Of a DNA stretch of 64,000 nt, positions 33,916 to 43,692 are shown one piece after another (the stretch's first letter is position 1; each line of letters opens with the position of its first letter). Source of the DNA: Chitinophagales bacterium (GTDB lineage: Bacteria > Bacteroidota > Bacteroidia > Chitinophagales > LD1); contig JAEUUZ010000041.1 of the NCBI GenBank assembly GCA_016786765.1, positions 1 through 64,000 on the forward strand, written 5' to 3'. The notes below the pieces were generated by a model. It saw nothing but the letters and a program-made list of their open reading frames with translations, was not told where the DNA came from and ran no database searches. The translations under genes and the position numbers were made by a program.

Positions 33916-34695
33916 TTACTTGCCGGTGAAATTAGGTTTTCGTTTTTCGACAAAGGCTGCCATACCTTCTTTTTGATCTTCAGAGGCGAAAGTGAGATAG
34001 AAGTTTTTTCGCTCAAACTGTAAGCCTTCATCCAAAGAGGTTTCAAAGGCTTTCACCACTGATTCCTTAGCCAACCGAACTGCCACGGGCGATTTTGCGG
34101 CAATAGTTCTTGCCAAATTCAATGTTTCTTTATACAATACTTCGACCGGAACTACACGGTTAATTAATCCCGCATTCAGGGCTTCTTCGGCTGAAATAAA
34201 TTTACCGGTCAGTACCAACTCCATCGCCAAAGCCTTACCTACTGCACGTGTTAATCGCTGTGTACCACCTGCACCGGGCATAGTACCGATGTTAATTTCA
34301 GGTTGCCCAAATTGTGCTGTTTCTGAAGCCACTATCATATCGCAGGTCATGGCTAACTCGCAACCTCCCCCTAAAGCAAATCCTGAAACGGCAGCAATGA
34401 TGGGCTTCTTTGTTTTCTTAATTTGATCCCAAGTACTGAATTGGTCGATATTCAACATACTCATTGCTGTTGCATCTGCCATTTGTTTGATATCGGCTCC
34501 GGCAGCAAACACTTTTTCGCCACCCGTAAGAATCACCACGCGAACTTGCTCATCTTCATCCAATTGCAATAATGCTTCTTTGATTTCCAACATTACTTGT
34601 CGGTTCAAAGCATTTAATTCCTTTGGCCGATTAATTTGAATAAGCGCAATATGCTTATCGAATTGGGGATTCACTAAGATAAATTCTGGACTCAT
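33916..34695 (-). CDS. enoyl-CoA hydratase/isomerase family protein
   Basis: 259 residues from the preferred ATG at 34695 (MSPEFILVNPQFDKHIALIQ). The frame is open to 34887, but the upstream residues lack homology character. Crotonase motifs: AAGADIKQMADA (about 63-74, oxyanion hole), ALGGGCELAMTCDMI (about 104-118), PEINIGTMPGAGGTQRLTRA with the catalytic Glu region (about 130-149). The two Glu/Gly features of true enoyl-CoA hydratases are present. It acts in fatty or branched-chain acid beta-oxidation. Divergent from mazG. Confidence 0.92.
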   Translation of the reverse strand: MSPEFILVNPQFDKHIALIQINRPKELNALNRQVMLEIKEALLQLDEDEQVRVVILTGGEKVFAAGADIKQMADATAMSMLNIDQFSTWDQIKKTKKPIIAAVSGFALGGGCELAMTCDMIVASETAQFGQPEINIGTMPGAGGTQRLTRAVGKALAMELVLTGKFISAEEALNAGLINRVVPVEVLYKETLNLARTIAAKSPVAVRLAKESVVKAFETSLDEGLQFERKNFYLTFASEDQKEGMAAFVEKRKPNFTGK

Positions 34696-34856
34696 GCGTA
34701 TTGGTTTAAAACTTGAAATAAAAAAGAATTTCGGGTAAATGGAAAAAATGTGGAGAAGATAGTCTTCCCTTATCACGGTTAGCGCCTTGGCACAAGAGTT
34801 ATGCACCACTGTGGATTGGGAAACATTGGATTCATTTATTTTTCTATTTTTAAAAC

Positions 34857-35639
34857 ATGAGCAGTATAGAAGAAAAGAAAAAGGCATTTGAGCGCATTTT
34901 AACGATTATGGACGAACTGCGGGCGCAATGTCCGTGGGATCAAAAACAAACTGTTGAAACACTTCGGCATCTTACCATTGAAGAAACATATGAGCTTTCT
35001 GATGCCATTGTGCAGAACGATTGGAAAGGCATTAAAGAAGAAGTGGGCGATTTGCTTTTACACATTGTGTTCTATGCGAAATTAGGGGAAGAAAAAGAGT
35101 TGTTTGATGTGGCCTCTATCATCAATACCTTGTGCGATAAATTAATTTCTCGTCACCCCCATATTTATGGCGATGTAAAGGTAGCCGATGAAGAAGAAGT
35201 GAAACGCAATTGGGAGCAACTGAAAATGAAAGAAGGTCGAAGCTCAGTAATGGGTGGTGTTCCGGCTTCATTGCCATCGTTGATAAAAGCAGTTCGCATT
35301 CAAGAAAAAGCCAAACAAGTAGGCTTTGAATGGGATGATATTGAAGATGTTTGGAGTAAAGTAACAGAAGAGCTAGGTGAATTGCGGGAAGAAGTAAAAA
35401 CGAATCATACTGAAAATATTCAGAAAGAATACGGAGACGTGATGTTTGCGCTGGTGAATTACGGACGATTTTTGAATCTAGATCCTGAATATTGCCTAGA
35501 ACTTTCCAATCAAAAATTCTTGAAACGTTTCCGTTATATTGAAGAACAGGCCGCTTTGGCGAATAAGAAAATGGCGGATATGACTTTAGGTGAAATGGAC
35601 AAAATTTGGAACGAAGCAAAAGAAAAAGGAATAGCATAA
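34857..35639 (+). CDS. mazG: nucleoside triphosphate pyrophosphohydrolase MazG
   Basis: A 260-residue protein with two MazG domains. The first has CPWDQKQTVETLRHLTIEE (about 22-40), EEVGDLLLHIVFYAKL (about 60-75) and ISRHPHIYG; the second has ELGELREEVKTNH and EYGDVMFALVNYGRF. These four-helix domains hydrolyse non-canonical or excess NTPs to NMP and pyrophosphate. Length fits E. coli-type MazG. The TAA at 35637-35639 is 62 bases before the kinase gene. Confidence 0.94.
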   Translation: MSSIEEKKKAFERILTIMDELRAQCPWDQKQTVETLRHLTIEETYELSDAIVQNDWKGIKEEVGDLLLHIVFYAKLGEEKELFDVASIINTLCDKLISRHPHIYGDVKVADEEEVKRNWEQLKMKEGRSSVMGGVPASLPSLIKAVRIQEKAKQVGFEWDDIEDVWSKVTEELGELREEVKTNHTENIQKEYGDVMFALVNYGRFLNLDPEYCLELSNQKFLKRFRYIEEQAALANKKMADMTLGEMDKIWNEAKEKGIA

Positions 35640-35701
35640 CTAAATTCGGTGCGATTTTTGCAGCAATTGATAGTTAGCAACCTACAGAAAACATTGGGCG
35701 T

Positions 35702-38700
35702 TTGAAAAAATACACTACATATATTCTTCCTATAATTGGAGCGTTAGCATTGCTCTATGTGATTTTTGTACCCTCAGAAAAAACCGTTAAAGAATCTGCC
35801 GCTGTTTTCAGCAATTACATAATACAACAAGAAAAAAAGTTCACAGAAATACTTCCCGGCCTTGCTGACACACTATGTACTAATGCTGATTTAATTGCAT
35901 ATAAAGAGCACAAAGACCTCCCCTTTGATTTGTTATTGTACAAAAACGATTCCATTATTGCTTACACTTCAAACAGAAGCATCCCTACACTTCCCGTTTC
36001 GCTAATCGAACAGCGTTCTGTTATAATATCGCTCAACAACGGTTGGTATTTCTTACAGAAAAGCAAAAAGAACGATAGCGAAATTGTTGCACTAAGTTTA
36101 TTAAAAGACAATTTCAAAATCGAAAATGAATTTCTAAAAAATCAAATTCATTTCTCAAACACTATTTCTTCGAACCTAGCTATCTCCGATCAAAATATTG
36201 CAGGGAGTATTCCAATTCGGAACATTGACGGAAAAAATGTAGGGTATGTATACATCAATTCAACTTTACCGGATGTAACGCTGAACATATATTCACTACT
36301 CAGCATATTGGCCATTTTATGTATAGCCTTGTTTTATATATGGCAACTCTGTTTTAATGTTGCTCAAAAACTTAATCCCTTAGCCGGCTTTGGCTTAATG
36401 GCTATTCTTCTTTTTAGTGTACGGGTAATTATGATTTCAGGGGAGTTCCCAAAAGAATTGAGCCAATTACAATTATTCTCTCCAACACTCTATGCTTCGT
36501 CTTACTTTGCCAATTCACTCGGACAACTTTTCATTAGCATCCTCTTTCTTTTATTGCTTGCAGGATTTGCTACTTACATTAACATTAAAGATTTTATCGT
36601 AACAAAGCATTCGAAATTTCTGACGGGTGTAATGGGTTTGATAACCGCTTTGCTCACAACCGTTTTAGCGATGCTTTTTCATTCGCTTATACTGGACTCC
36701 ATCATTTCTCTAGAGCTATACGATGTGATATCGCTTTCGGCCTATAGTATGCTCGCCTTATTATGCATTATCCTCTATTTGGTGATTCATTTTCTGGTTT
36801 CCAAAATCACTTTTTCCATTGGGTTGAAAAAAGAAAACATCAAATTGTTTCTCACCTGCACGTCATTATTCATGCTCATCTTCGAATATTGGTTTTTAGG
36901 TATTGATGAAATTGCTGTGAGCATTTATAGCTACTTATGGATCCTTGTTTTCATTTTTATAAGTTATCAGTTAATAGAAAGCCGAGGGAAGTGGATTTTC
37001 AGTTGGAGTTTGTCGCCAATGGTACTTTTTATGTACTCCATTTTAATGATGTTTTTGTTGGAGAATTTTTATGAAACCAAAGAGAGGCAACAACGTTTAT
37101 TTTTCGGAAACAAATTGGTAGCTGGACATAACTATGCAGCGGAATATGGCTTTAAGGAAATTAGCAATCAACTAAAAACCGACAAATTTTTGCAATCCTA
37201 TTTTTCGTCTAATTTGATTGGATATAGAGAGTTGAAAGAAAGGCTTTCCGTGATTTATCTCAAAAACTATTTCCAGAATTACGATTACGATATTTATTTT
37301 TTCGACAAGCAAAACAACTGCATTAAATCATCGGATTCGTTGGCAGAACGCCAAATCGTTGATAAGATAAAATACATAACTAATGATAGTTTAATCTTTT
37401 TGGAAGATTCTGTTTTTCAAACCGGCTATTTAGGTTTTTTACAATTAAAAGATGATACGACCTTTTGGGGGAAAGCAGCATTTTTGTTTAAACCGAAACT
37501 GTATAACACACAAAATGTTTACCCTGAATTATTGGTAAACAATAGGATTTGGGCCGGCAATACAAAGAAAAACTACAATTATGCTATATATAGCAACGAT
37601 AAACTTTTGATTCAAAATGGCGATTACCCATACCCTTATTATTGGGATAAAGCGATGGATAATGAATCATGGAAAACGTATTTCATGGATACCAAGGCAT
37701 GGGAACATTTGGTCATCAAAGAAAACAATGTCAAGAAAGTTATTGTATCTATAGAACAAGAAGGATTCTTTGAACCACTTGCAAGTTTTTCATACTTTTT
37801 TATTGTTTTAACCTTCTTTACTACCCTAGCCTGGTTAATTAACCAATTTGTTTTGAAAAAACGATTAAATAGAGACAATGATGAAATTATCAAAATGTCG
37901 TTTCAAAGTAAGATTCAATTGGCCATGTTATCCATTATTGCTTTCTCCTTTTTAGTAATTGGCATTATTACCGTTTCCTTTATTCACAAGCAATACGACA
38001 ATTACTACTCGGAACGATTTTCGAGAAAAGTAAAATCAATTTTAACCGGTTTAGAATATGTGCTAGAAGATAAAGGATTAAAATCGAACGACCGCTCCGA
38101 TGTGCTGCAAATTGAAGCCGCTAAACTTAGTGATATCAATAACATTGATATCAATATATTCAACACATCAGGGGAACTTGCATTAAGTACACGCCCCGAG
38201 ATTTATACCAATGGGTTGATTTCGAAAATGATGTCGCCCATCGCCTTCGATAAAATGACCATCAGCAATGAGAATCAATTTGTGCAACCCGAAAAAATAG
38301 GCACGCTTGATTACTCTTCGTTTTATGTACCGTTGCGCAACAAACAAAAAAACACCTTAGGCTTTGTCAATATACCTTACTTCGAAAAATCGAAAGATGT
38401 AGACAGTGAAGTGTCTTCGTTCCTAGTGACTTTGCTAAATGTATACGCCTTCTTGTTCTTGTGTGCCGGTATTATTTCTTTCTTCATTTCGAACTCAATC
38501 ACTCGTCCGCTTCGTTTTATTAGCGAAAAAATCAGAAGACTGAATTTAGATAAACGCAACGAGCCTATCCAATGGAAAAGTAATGATGAAATTGGTCGGT
38601 TAATTAACGAGTACAATAAAATGATTTATGCATTGGAAGACAGTGCAAAACAATTGGCAAAAAGCGAACGAGAAACGGCATGGCGACAAATGGCTCGTCA

Positions 38701-39343
38701 GATTGCCCATGAAATCAAGAATCCGCTTACGCCAATGAAATTGTCGATTCAGTATTTACAGCGTGCTATTGATGAAAACAATCCGAATGTGAATGAAATG
38801 GCGAAGAAAGTGAATCGCACCCTTATTGAGCAAATCGATAATCTTTCGGCCATTGCTACTGCCTTCTCATCGTTTGCTCAAATGCCAAAACCTAATAACG
38901 AGTATATCGACCTAAACATCACTATTTCCGATATTGTTGGATTGTTCCAAAACGAAGGAGAGGTGAAACTTACGTTCAATTCATACATTCCAACAGCCGA
39001 TGTATTTGCCGATAAAAATCAATTGATATCGGTATTCAACAATTTGATTAAAAACGCTATTCAAAGTATTCCGGAAGACAAAGAAGGATTGATAGATGTG
39101 ATTGTATTGGAAGAATACGGCCAAATCAAAGTGGTAGTAATGGATAATGGAAGCGGGATTCCGAAAGATCAGCACGACAAAGTATTTGTTCCGAATTTTA
39201 CTACAAAATCGTCCGGAACGGGATTAGGGTTAGCGATCTCCAAGCAAATCATAGACAACAGTAAGGGTAAAATTTGGTTCGAGTCGGAAGTTGGAACCGG
39301 CACTAAGTTCTATGTAACTTTGCCAAGTGTTATTCCATCTTAG
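35702..39343 (+). CDS. large membrane sensor histidine kinase, NtrY-like
   Basis: 1213 residues starting from TTG at 35702; no better ATG gives the N-terminal helix. One membrane segment (5-25) and an extracytoplasmic loop are followed by a block of about eight segments (195-455), a large extracytoplasmic domain (about 460-690), two more segments (about 695-760), another extracytoplasmic domain and a final segment (about 905-925). Then come HAMP (about 930-985), a HisKA domain with QIAHEIKNPLTPMKLSIQYL (phospho-His near 1003) and HATPase_c with N-box NNLIKNAIQS, DNGSGIPKDQHDKVF and SGTGLGLAISKQI. The transmitter resembles NtrY. No response regulator is adjacent, so it is an orphan kinase here. 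The signal is unknown. Its stop overlaps the convergent nfeD-like stop by four bases. Confidence 0.9.
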   Translation: MKKYTTYILPIIGALALLYVIFVPSEKTVKESAAVFSNYIIQQEKKFTEILPGLADTLCTNADLIAYKEHKDLPFDLLLYKNDSIIAYTSNRSIPTLPVSLIEQRSVIISLNNGWYFLQKSKKNDSEIVALSLLKDNFKIENEFLKNQIHFSNTISSNLAISDQNIAGSIPIRNIDGKNVGYVYINSTLPDVTLNIYSLLSILAILCIALFYIWQLCFNVAQKLNPLAGFGLMAILLFSVRVIMISGEFPKELSQLQLFSPTLYASSYFANSLGQLFISILFLLLLAGFATYINIKDFIVTKHSKFLTGVMGLITALLTTVLAMLFHSLILDSIISLELYDVISLSAYSMLALLCIILYLVIHFLVSKITFSIGLKKENIKLFLTCTSLFMLIFEYWFLGIDEIAVSIYSYLWILVFIFISYQLIESRGKWIFSWSLSPMVLFMYSILMMFLLENFYETKERQQRLFFGNKLVAGHNYAAEYGFKEISNQLKTDKFLQSYFSSNLIGYRELKERLSVIYLKNYFQNYDYDIYFFDKQNNCIKSSDSLAERQIVDKIKYITNDSLIFLEDSVFQTGYLGFLQLKDDTTFWGKAAFLFKPKLYNTQNVYPELLVNNRIWAGNTKKNYNYAIYSNDKLLIQNGDYPYPYYWDKAMDNESWKTYFMDTKAWEHLVIKENNVKKVIVSIEQEGFFEPLASFSYFFIVLTFFTTLAWLINQFVLKKRLNRDNDEIIKMSFQSKIQLAMLSIIAFSFLVIGIITVSFIHKQYDNYYSERFSRKVKSILTGLEYVLEDKGLKSNDRSDVLQIEAAKLSDINNIDINIFNTSGELALSTRPEIYTNGLISKMMSPIAFDKMTISNENQFVQPEKIGTLDYSSFYVPLRNKQKNTLGFVNIPYFEKSKDVDSEVSSFLVTLLNVYAFLFLCAGIISFFISNSITRPLRFISEKIRRLNLDKRNEPIQWKSNDEIGRLINEYNKMIYALEDSAKQLAKSERETAWRQMARQIAHEIKNPLTPMKLSIQYLQRAIDENNPNVNEMAKKVNRTLIEQIDNLSAIATAFSSFAQMPKPNNEYIDLNITISDIVGLFQNEGEVKLTFNSYIPTADVFADKNQLISVFNNLIKNAIQSIPEDKEGLIDVIVLEEYGQIKVVVMDNGSGIPKDQHDKVFVPNFTTKSSGTGLGLAISKQIIDNSKGKIWFESEVGTGTKFYVTLPSVIPS

Positions 39344-40677
39344 TGCATCTTTTTTACAATTAAATAGTTGGCGCGAATACCCACTACTAAAACACTTGTA
39401 CCTACCGGAATAAATGCACCATCTGCATTTGCGTCAAACGTTTCATCGTTAATTTCAATTTTTCCTTGTGGACGTAAATCTGTAACAACTACAGCCGTTT
39501 TCCCAACCTGTAAATCCAATTTTGACTCTTTTACACTGAATCCTTCGTTGGACATCATTTCCGATTTTACGCTCATTTTACGAAAAGCACCGGAATCAAA
39601 AAATCGCTTGCCGAAAAAAAGTACCAATGCTAATGGGAAGGCTAAAGCCAGTGATACAATCAACAATGAATTGGCAAAGGAGCCTTTTGCAACAAAAGTA
39701 AAATCAAAAATTAGATTCCTTACCATGGCCAACGACAAGCCCGAAATAATCAATAGTATACCTAAAATACCTGTAAGACCGAAGCCGGGAATAACAAAAA
39801 TTTCGAGCAGCAATAGCAGCAAGCCCAAAACAAAAAGTGCAATTTCCCAATTGGCGGCCAAACCATCCATATATAAAGGCAAGAAATAGAATACAGCTGC
39901 TACACCGGCAATGGCAATGGGGATAAGCGTTCCCGGAGCCTTAAACTCCATAAACAATCCTCCGAAAATTAACAGCAACAAAATTCCTGATACCGATGGA
40001 GATAAAAAGAAAAGCACTAGTGTATCGGCAAACGAATTTTGTTGCTCTACCAATCGCGTATCGTTACTTAATCGATGAAGAATGTCTTTTTCATCGTTCA
40101 CTTTGGCATTGCAATACCCCATTTTAATGGCTTCTTCAGTAGTGAGAGATACAATTTTCCCATCTTCTTTCAAGCTATCGATAATCAAATGTTCATCGGC
40201 CATACCTTCCGCTATTAGCGGATTTCTACCTGTTTCTTCAGCTGTGGCGCGCATTTTCTTGCGCATATACGATTGATATTTTTCGGGCATTAATTCGCCC
40301 TGTTGATTCACTACACAAGCAGCACCAATGGTTGCCCCGGAGGCCATGTAAATACTATCGCAAGCAATGGCAATCAATGCCCCTGCTGAAGCTGCGTTGT
40401 TTTTCACATACACCAATGTTGGGATCTTGCTTTTTAACAAGAGGGTTCTGATTTTATCGCCATCGTCTACTGTTCCCCCATAAGTATCTAAAGTAAGGAG
40501 AATGAAATTGGCTTTCTCCTTTTCAGCTTGTGTTAAAGCAGCTTCAGTCAATCTTGTCATAGATGGACCAATCTCTTGGTTGATAGTATAGTGAAAAACC
40601 GTCTGTTGTGCAGCGTTACTGTTTATTATATAGCACAACAACATTAAAAAGGATGTGCATATGTTTTTGTATTTCAT
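39340..40677 (-). CDS. NfeD-type membrane-bound serine protease
   Basis: 445 residues. A signal peptide (1-22) precedes a ClpP/SppA-like protease domain with LTLDTYGGTVDDGDKI (about 62-77), the Ser nucleophile in NNAASAGALIAIACDSIYM (about 93-111) and the general-base Lys in the KYQSYMRKKMRAT block. Four to five transmembrane segments follow (about 218-350), then a C-terminal OB-fold NfeD domain (about 385-445, GKTAVVVTDLRPQGKIEI). Members act in membrane quality control beside stomatin-like proteins; no stomatin gene is adjacent. Divergent from the LysM gene. Confidence 0.9.
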   Translation of the reverse strand: MKYKNICTSFLMLLCYIINSNAAQQTVFHYTINQEIGPSMTRLTEAALTQAEKEKANFILLTLDTYGGTVDDGDKIRTLLLKSKIPTLVYVKNNAASAGALIAIACDSIYMASGATIGAACVVNQQGELMPEKYQSYMRKKMRATAEETGRNPLIAEGMADEHLIIDSLKEDGKIVSLTTEEAIKMGYCNAKVNDEKDILHRLSNDTRLVEQQNSFADTLVLFFLSPSVSGILLLLIFGGLFMEFKAPGTLIPIAIAGVAAVFYFLPLYMDGLAANWEIALFVLGLLLLLLEIFVIPGFGLTGILGILLIISGLSLAMVRNLIFDFTFVAKGSFANSLLIVSLALAFPLALVLFFGKRFFDSGAFRKMSVKSEMMSNEGFSVKESKLDLQVGKTAVVVTDLRPQGKIEINDETFDANADGAFIPVGTSVLVVGIRANYLIVKKMH

Positions 40678-40699
40678 GAGGTATAATATAGAAAGTAAA

Positions 40700-40707
40700 T
40701 AATTTTG
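40700..40707 (+). promoter_or_regulatory. -7 element for the LysM gene
   Basis: TAATTTTG matches TAnnTTTG and ends 17 bases before the ATG at 40725, implying a leader of about 10 bases. No clear TTG at -33 was found. Confidence 0.4.
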
Positions 40708-40724
40708 GTCAAAATAATATCAGG

Positions 40725-41789
40725 ATGCAAAAGTACTTTCTTTTCACAGTTTGTTTACTCATCAATGTAATTGCCTTTGCGCAAAAAGGCGCTAAGTATA
40801 AAACAATCACTGTACAACCTAAACAAACATTATACGGAATTGCCAGAACGTACAATGTTCCTGCTAGTGAAATTAAAAAATCTAACCCACAATATGCGCC
40901 CGATTTTAAATTCAAGATTGGCGACAAAATCAAAATCCCTTTGGGTGCAGTAACTACTACCACTAAAGCGGTTGAACCAAAAACAGAAAAAGCTATAGAG
41001 AAAAATGCAGACACGCAAGCCGTAAAAGCGGAAGAGCGAAAAAGCAATGTTGTTGCGGCAGATGTTCCCACTCCAAAAGTTAAAACCGCTACAACGCCAT
41101 CCATTCATGTAGTGAAGAAAGGTGAAACACTTACCGGTATTGCCAAAAGCAATGGAATGACCTTGAAGGACATTCGTTCATTGAATGGCTTTAGTGAAAA
41201 CGTGAACGTTAAAATCGGACAAAAAATCAAAGTAAAATCAAAAGATAATGCCGTTGCGGTGAAAGCCGAAAAAGCACCAACTGCCCCGGTGATCTATAAA
41301 CCAATTCAAGAAAAGCAGGATGTTATTGAAGTAAAAGAGGCGAAAACGGAACCATCATCATTAGGCGAAGTGCCCGCTCCTAAAGAAGAACAGAGAACGT
41401 ATAGTTACGGTATAGCGCCTGCACCGCTCCCTACAACTGCAGTAGCTACTTCACCTTCTTCAACTGGTAAACCCATAACTGGAGAACTTGAAAATACTTA
41501 CAATACCGCTTTCAATAAAAACTCTAAAAAAACAGTGCGAGGGTTAGGTTATGTTGGAACAGATGCCAATATTCCAAATTCATCGTCTGCCCTTTATAAC
41601 TATGCCGAAGTAGGCGATGTAATTAAAGTAGTTAACTTAATGAGTAAAAAAGTGGCTTACTTGAAAGTTGTTGGCAAACTAACTATCAATGACGAAACCG
41701 GACAAAACATTATTCAAATTCTTCCGGAAACCGCTAGAATGATGAGTGCCAACGAAAACAAGTTCTTAGTAGAGGTAACCAGTTATTAA
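40725..41789 (+). CDS. exported protein with two LysM domains
   Basis: 354 residues. Signal peptide 1-19 (MQKYFLFTVCLLINVIAFA). LysM 1 is about 26-69 (VQPKQTLYGIARTYNVPAS), LysM 2 about 127-171 (HVVKKGETLTGIAKSNGMT). A Lys/Ala/Pro-rich linker leads to a C-terminal domain of about 95 residues (GLGYVGTDANIPN ... VVNLMSKKVAYLKVVGKL) with a double-psi beta-barrel look, as in RlpA-like proteins. It probably binds peptidoglycan. Its TAA overlaps the stop of the convergent lipoate ligase gene. Confidence 0.87.
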   Translation: MQKYFLFTVCLLINVIAFAQKGAKYKTITVQPKQTLYGIARTYNVPASEIKKSNPQYAPDFKFKIGDKIKIPLGAVTTTTKAVEPKTEKAIEKNADTQAVKAEERKSNVVAADVPTPKVKTATTPSIHVVKKGETLTGIAKSNGMTLKDIRSLNGFSENVNVKIGQKIKVKSKDNAVAVKAEKAPTAPVIYKPIQEKQDVIEVKEAKTEPSSLGEVPAPKEEQRTYSYGIAPAPLPTTAVATSPSSTGKPITGELENTYNTAFNKNSKKTVRGLGYVGTDANIPNSSSALYNYAEVGDVIKVVNLMSKKVAYLKVVGKLTINDETGQNIIQILPETARMMSANENKFLVEVTSY

Positions 41790-42700
41790 AAAAAGATTCC
41801 CTTCATCAATTGCTGAACAATGTGTTGAGGGTGAATTTCATTTAACAAAGGTTGTACTGCTTCAGGATGAAATTCAACACCATCAAGCGCTTCCAGCAAC
41901 AATTGTGTTGTTACACTTCGCACGTTAAATAAACAACCATTTTCAATACTGAACGTTAAATCTCCTTTTTGGATTTGGGCTTTTGGCGACTTACCGTAAA
42001 TCCAAGTTTTTGTAGCATACTGCTCTTCTGCTAATTGGTGTATCGCTAATAATTGGTCCTTAGTTAATACAATCTTTTTTGCAATTGGAAGATACTTTGT
42101 TAAGGTAGTTTTGAAATCTTCAAAAGAGCTAGCATAGACCTCGCTTAAATTCATTACCGGACTGCGTACCGATGATACCGCCTTGGTTTCGACAGTAAAT
42201 GCATTCGGCTTTAATGCCAAGCGAAGTTGCTCCAAATTCGCCTGAAAAAGCAATGTACCATGACTTAGAATATTCTTCCGATTCGTAAACTGTGCATTGC
42301 CCGAAATCTTTTTGCCTTGAAAAAGAATATCATTCCGTGGCGAAAAAGCAGCATCTATACCCATTTTCCCTAATGCATCTACTACAGGTTGATTAAACCA
42401 TTTATAGTTATTTACTTTTTGCTCATCAAAGGCAGAAATAAAAGAAAAACACAGATTCCCTTGATCGTGATATACTGTTCCTCCACCGGAAACACGTCTT
42501 ACAATTATACTTTGTGGATTGAAAATGTAATTCCAGTTCACTTCGCTCCACAAACATTGATTTTTGCCAATAACTACACAGGGTTGATTTACATAAAGCA
42601 ACAACACCTCTTCAGCAAAGGAGGCATTGCGCACCAACCACTCTTCGGCAGCGGCATAAAAATAAGGCGATTGATGTTCAGGTAATTCAAGTAGTATCAC
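41786..42700 (-). CDS. lplA: lipoate--protein ligase A family protein
   Basis: 304 residues of the BPL/LPL fold. Motifs: LLYVNQPCVVIGKNQCLWSE (about 33-52), RRVSGGGTVYHDQGNLCFSF (about 73-92), and KISGNAQF (about 132-139), the lipoyl-AMP lysine block. A C-terminal accessory domain (about 230-304) is present. It attaches lipoate to the lipoyl domains of E2 and GcvH subunits by salvage; LipA at 48305 provides de novo sulphur insertion. Octanoyltransferase activity cannot be excluded. Confidence 0.9.
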   Translation of the reverse strand: MILLELPEHQSPYFYAAAEEWLVRNASFAEEVLLLYVNQPCVVIGKNQCLWSEVNWNYIFNPQSIIVRRVSGGGTVYHDQGNLCFSFISAFDEQKVNNYKWFNQPVVDALGKMGIDAAFSPRNDILFQGKKISGNAQFTNRKNILSHGTLLFQANLEQLRLALKPNAFTVETKAVSSVRSPVMNLSEVYASSFEDFKTTLTKYLPIAKKIVLTKDQLLAIHQLAEEQYATKTWIYGKSPKAQIQKGDLTFSIENGCLFNVRSVTTQLLLEALDGVEFHPEAVQPLLNEIHPQHIVQQLMKGIFF

Positions 42701-42840
42701 TCGTCAAAACTAATCTTCCATTTCGGATACACAAATCATCATAAAACTGAAATTATTTTAAGGGAAAGCTTTTAAGTACACACATTTTTTTAAGATTTGT
42801 ACTGAAGTAGTTTTCTTCAACCCAAAAACGAGTAGTACGC

Positions 42841-43689
42841 ATGATCAAGCTTACCGAATGCCCACGAGATGCCATGCAAGGCTTGAAAAGGTTCATTCCA
42901 ACCGACACCAAGGTGGAATACCTTAACAAGTTATTGAAGGTAGGGTATTATGCGCTTGATTTCGGTTCGTTTGTTTCGCCAGGTATTATTCCCCAAATGG
43001 CCGATACAGAGCAGATTGTGGACCGATTGGAACTCGACCAAACCCAAACAAAACTCATTAGCATTATCGCTAACGAACGTGGTGCAGAAAAGGCCGCAAG
43101 TTTTGCACAAATTCATTATTTAGGATTCCCGTTTTCGATTTCAGAAACGTTTCAAAAAAGAAATACCAACTCAACCATTGAAGAATCGTTACATCGTGTA
43201 GAGCACATTCAATCGATTTGTGTGAACAGTAAAAAAGAGTTGATACTCTATGTTTCTATGGGTTTCGGTAATCACTACGGTGATCCCTACTCGCCTGAAA
43301 TTGTAGAACAGTGGGTTGAAAAGTTGCAAGGCTTAGGCATTACAACCTTTATGCTATCCGATACAGTGGGGGTTGCCAATCCGCAAACTATTACTCAATT
43401 ATTCAACTCGCTTATTCCAAAATATCCTACACTTGAAATTGGAGCACACTTACATACTGCACCGCATAATTGGAAAGAAAAAGTGGATGCAGCTTATAAC
43501 AGCGGTTGTACACGTTTCGACTCGGTGATTCGCGGCTTTGGAGGTTGCCCGATGGCAGAAGATGATTTAATTGGCAATATGCCAACTGAAAATTTGATGA
43601 ATTACTTTGACCCGGCTAAAGATTTCGGTCCGAACTTTTCATTACATGCCTTTGAGGATGCATTAAGGGCTTCCAACCTTGTTTTCTAA
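42841..43689 (+). CDS. hydroxymethylglutaryl-CoA lyase
   Basis: A 282-residue TIM-barrel enzyme that cleaves HMG-CoA to acetyl-CoA and acetoacetate, the last step of leucine breakdown. Visible are the Arg-Asp pair in TECPRDAMQG (residues 5-14), the substrate strand LDFGSFVSP, the metal-binding His pair in GAHLHTAPHNW (about 201-211), and the glycine loop with catalytic Cys, FGGCPMAEDDLIGNMPTE (about 237-254). Close paralogues such as homocitrate synthase lack this loop. It is single and ends three bases before the convergent phosphoribosyltransferase. Confidence 0.92.
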   Translation: MIKLTECPRDAMQGLKRFIPTDTKVEYLNKLLKVGYYALDFGSFVSPGIIPQMADTEQIVDRLELDQTQTKLISIIANERGAEKAASFAQIHYLGFPFSISETFQKRNTNSTIEESLHRVEHIQSICVNSKKELILYVSMGFGNHYGDPYSPEIVEQWVEKLQGLGITTFMLSDTVGVANPQTITQLFNSLIPKYPTLEIGAHLHTAPHNWKEKVDAAYNSGCTRFDSVIRGFGGCPMAEDDLIGNMPTENLMNYFDPAKDFGPNFSLHAFEDALRASNLVF

Positions 43690-43692
43690 AGA

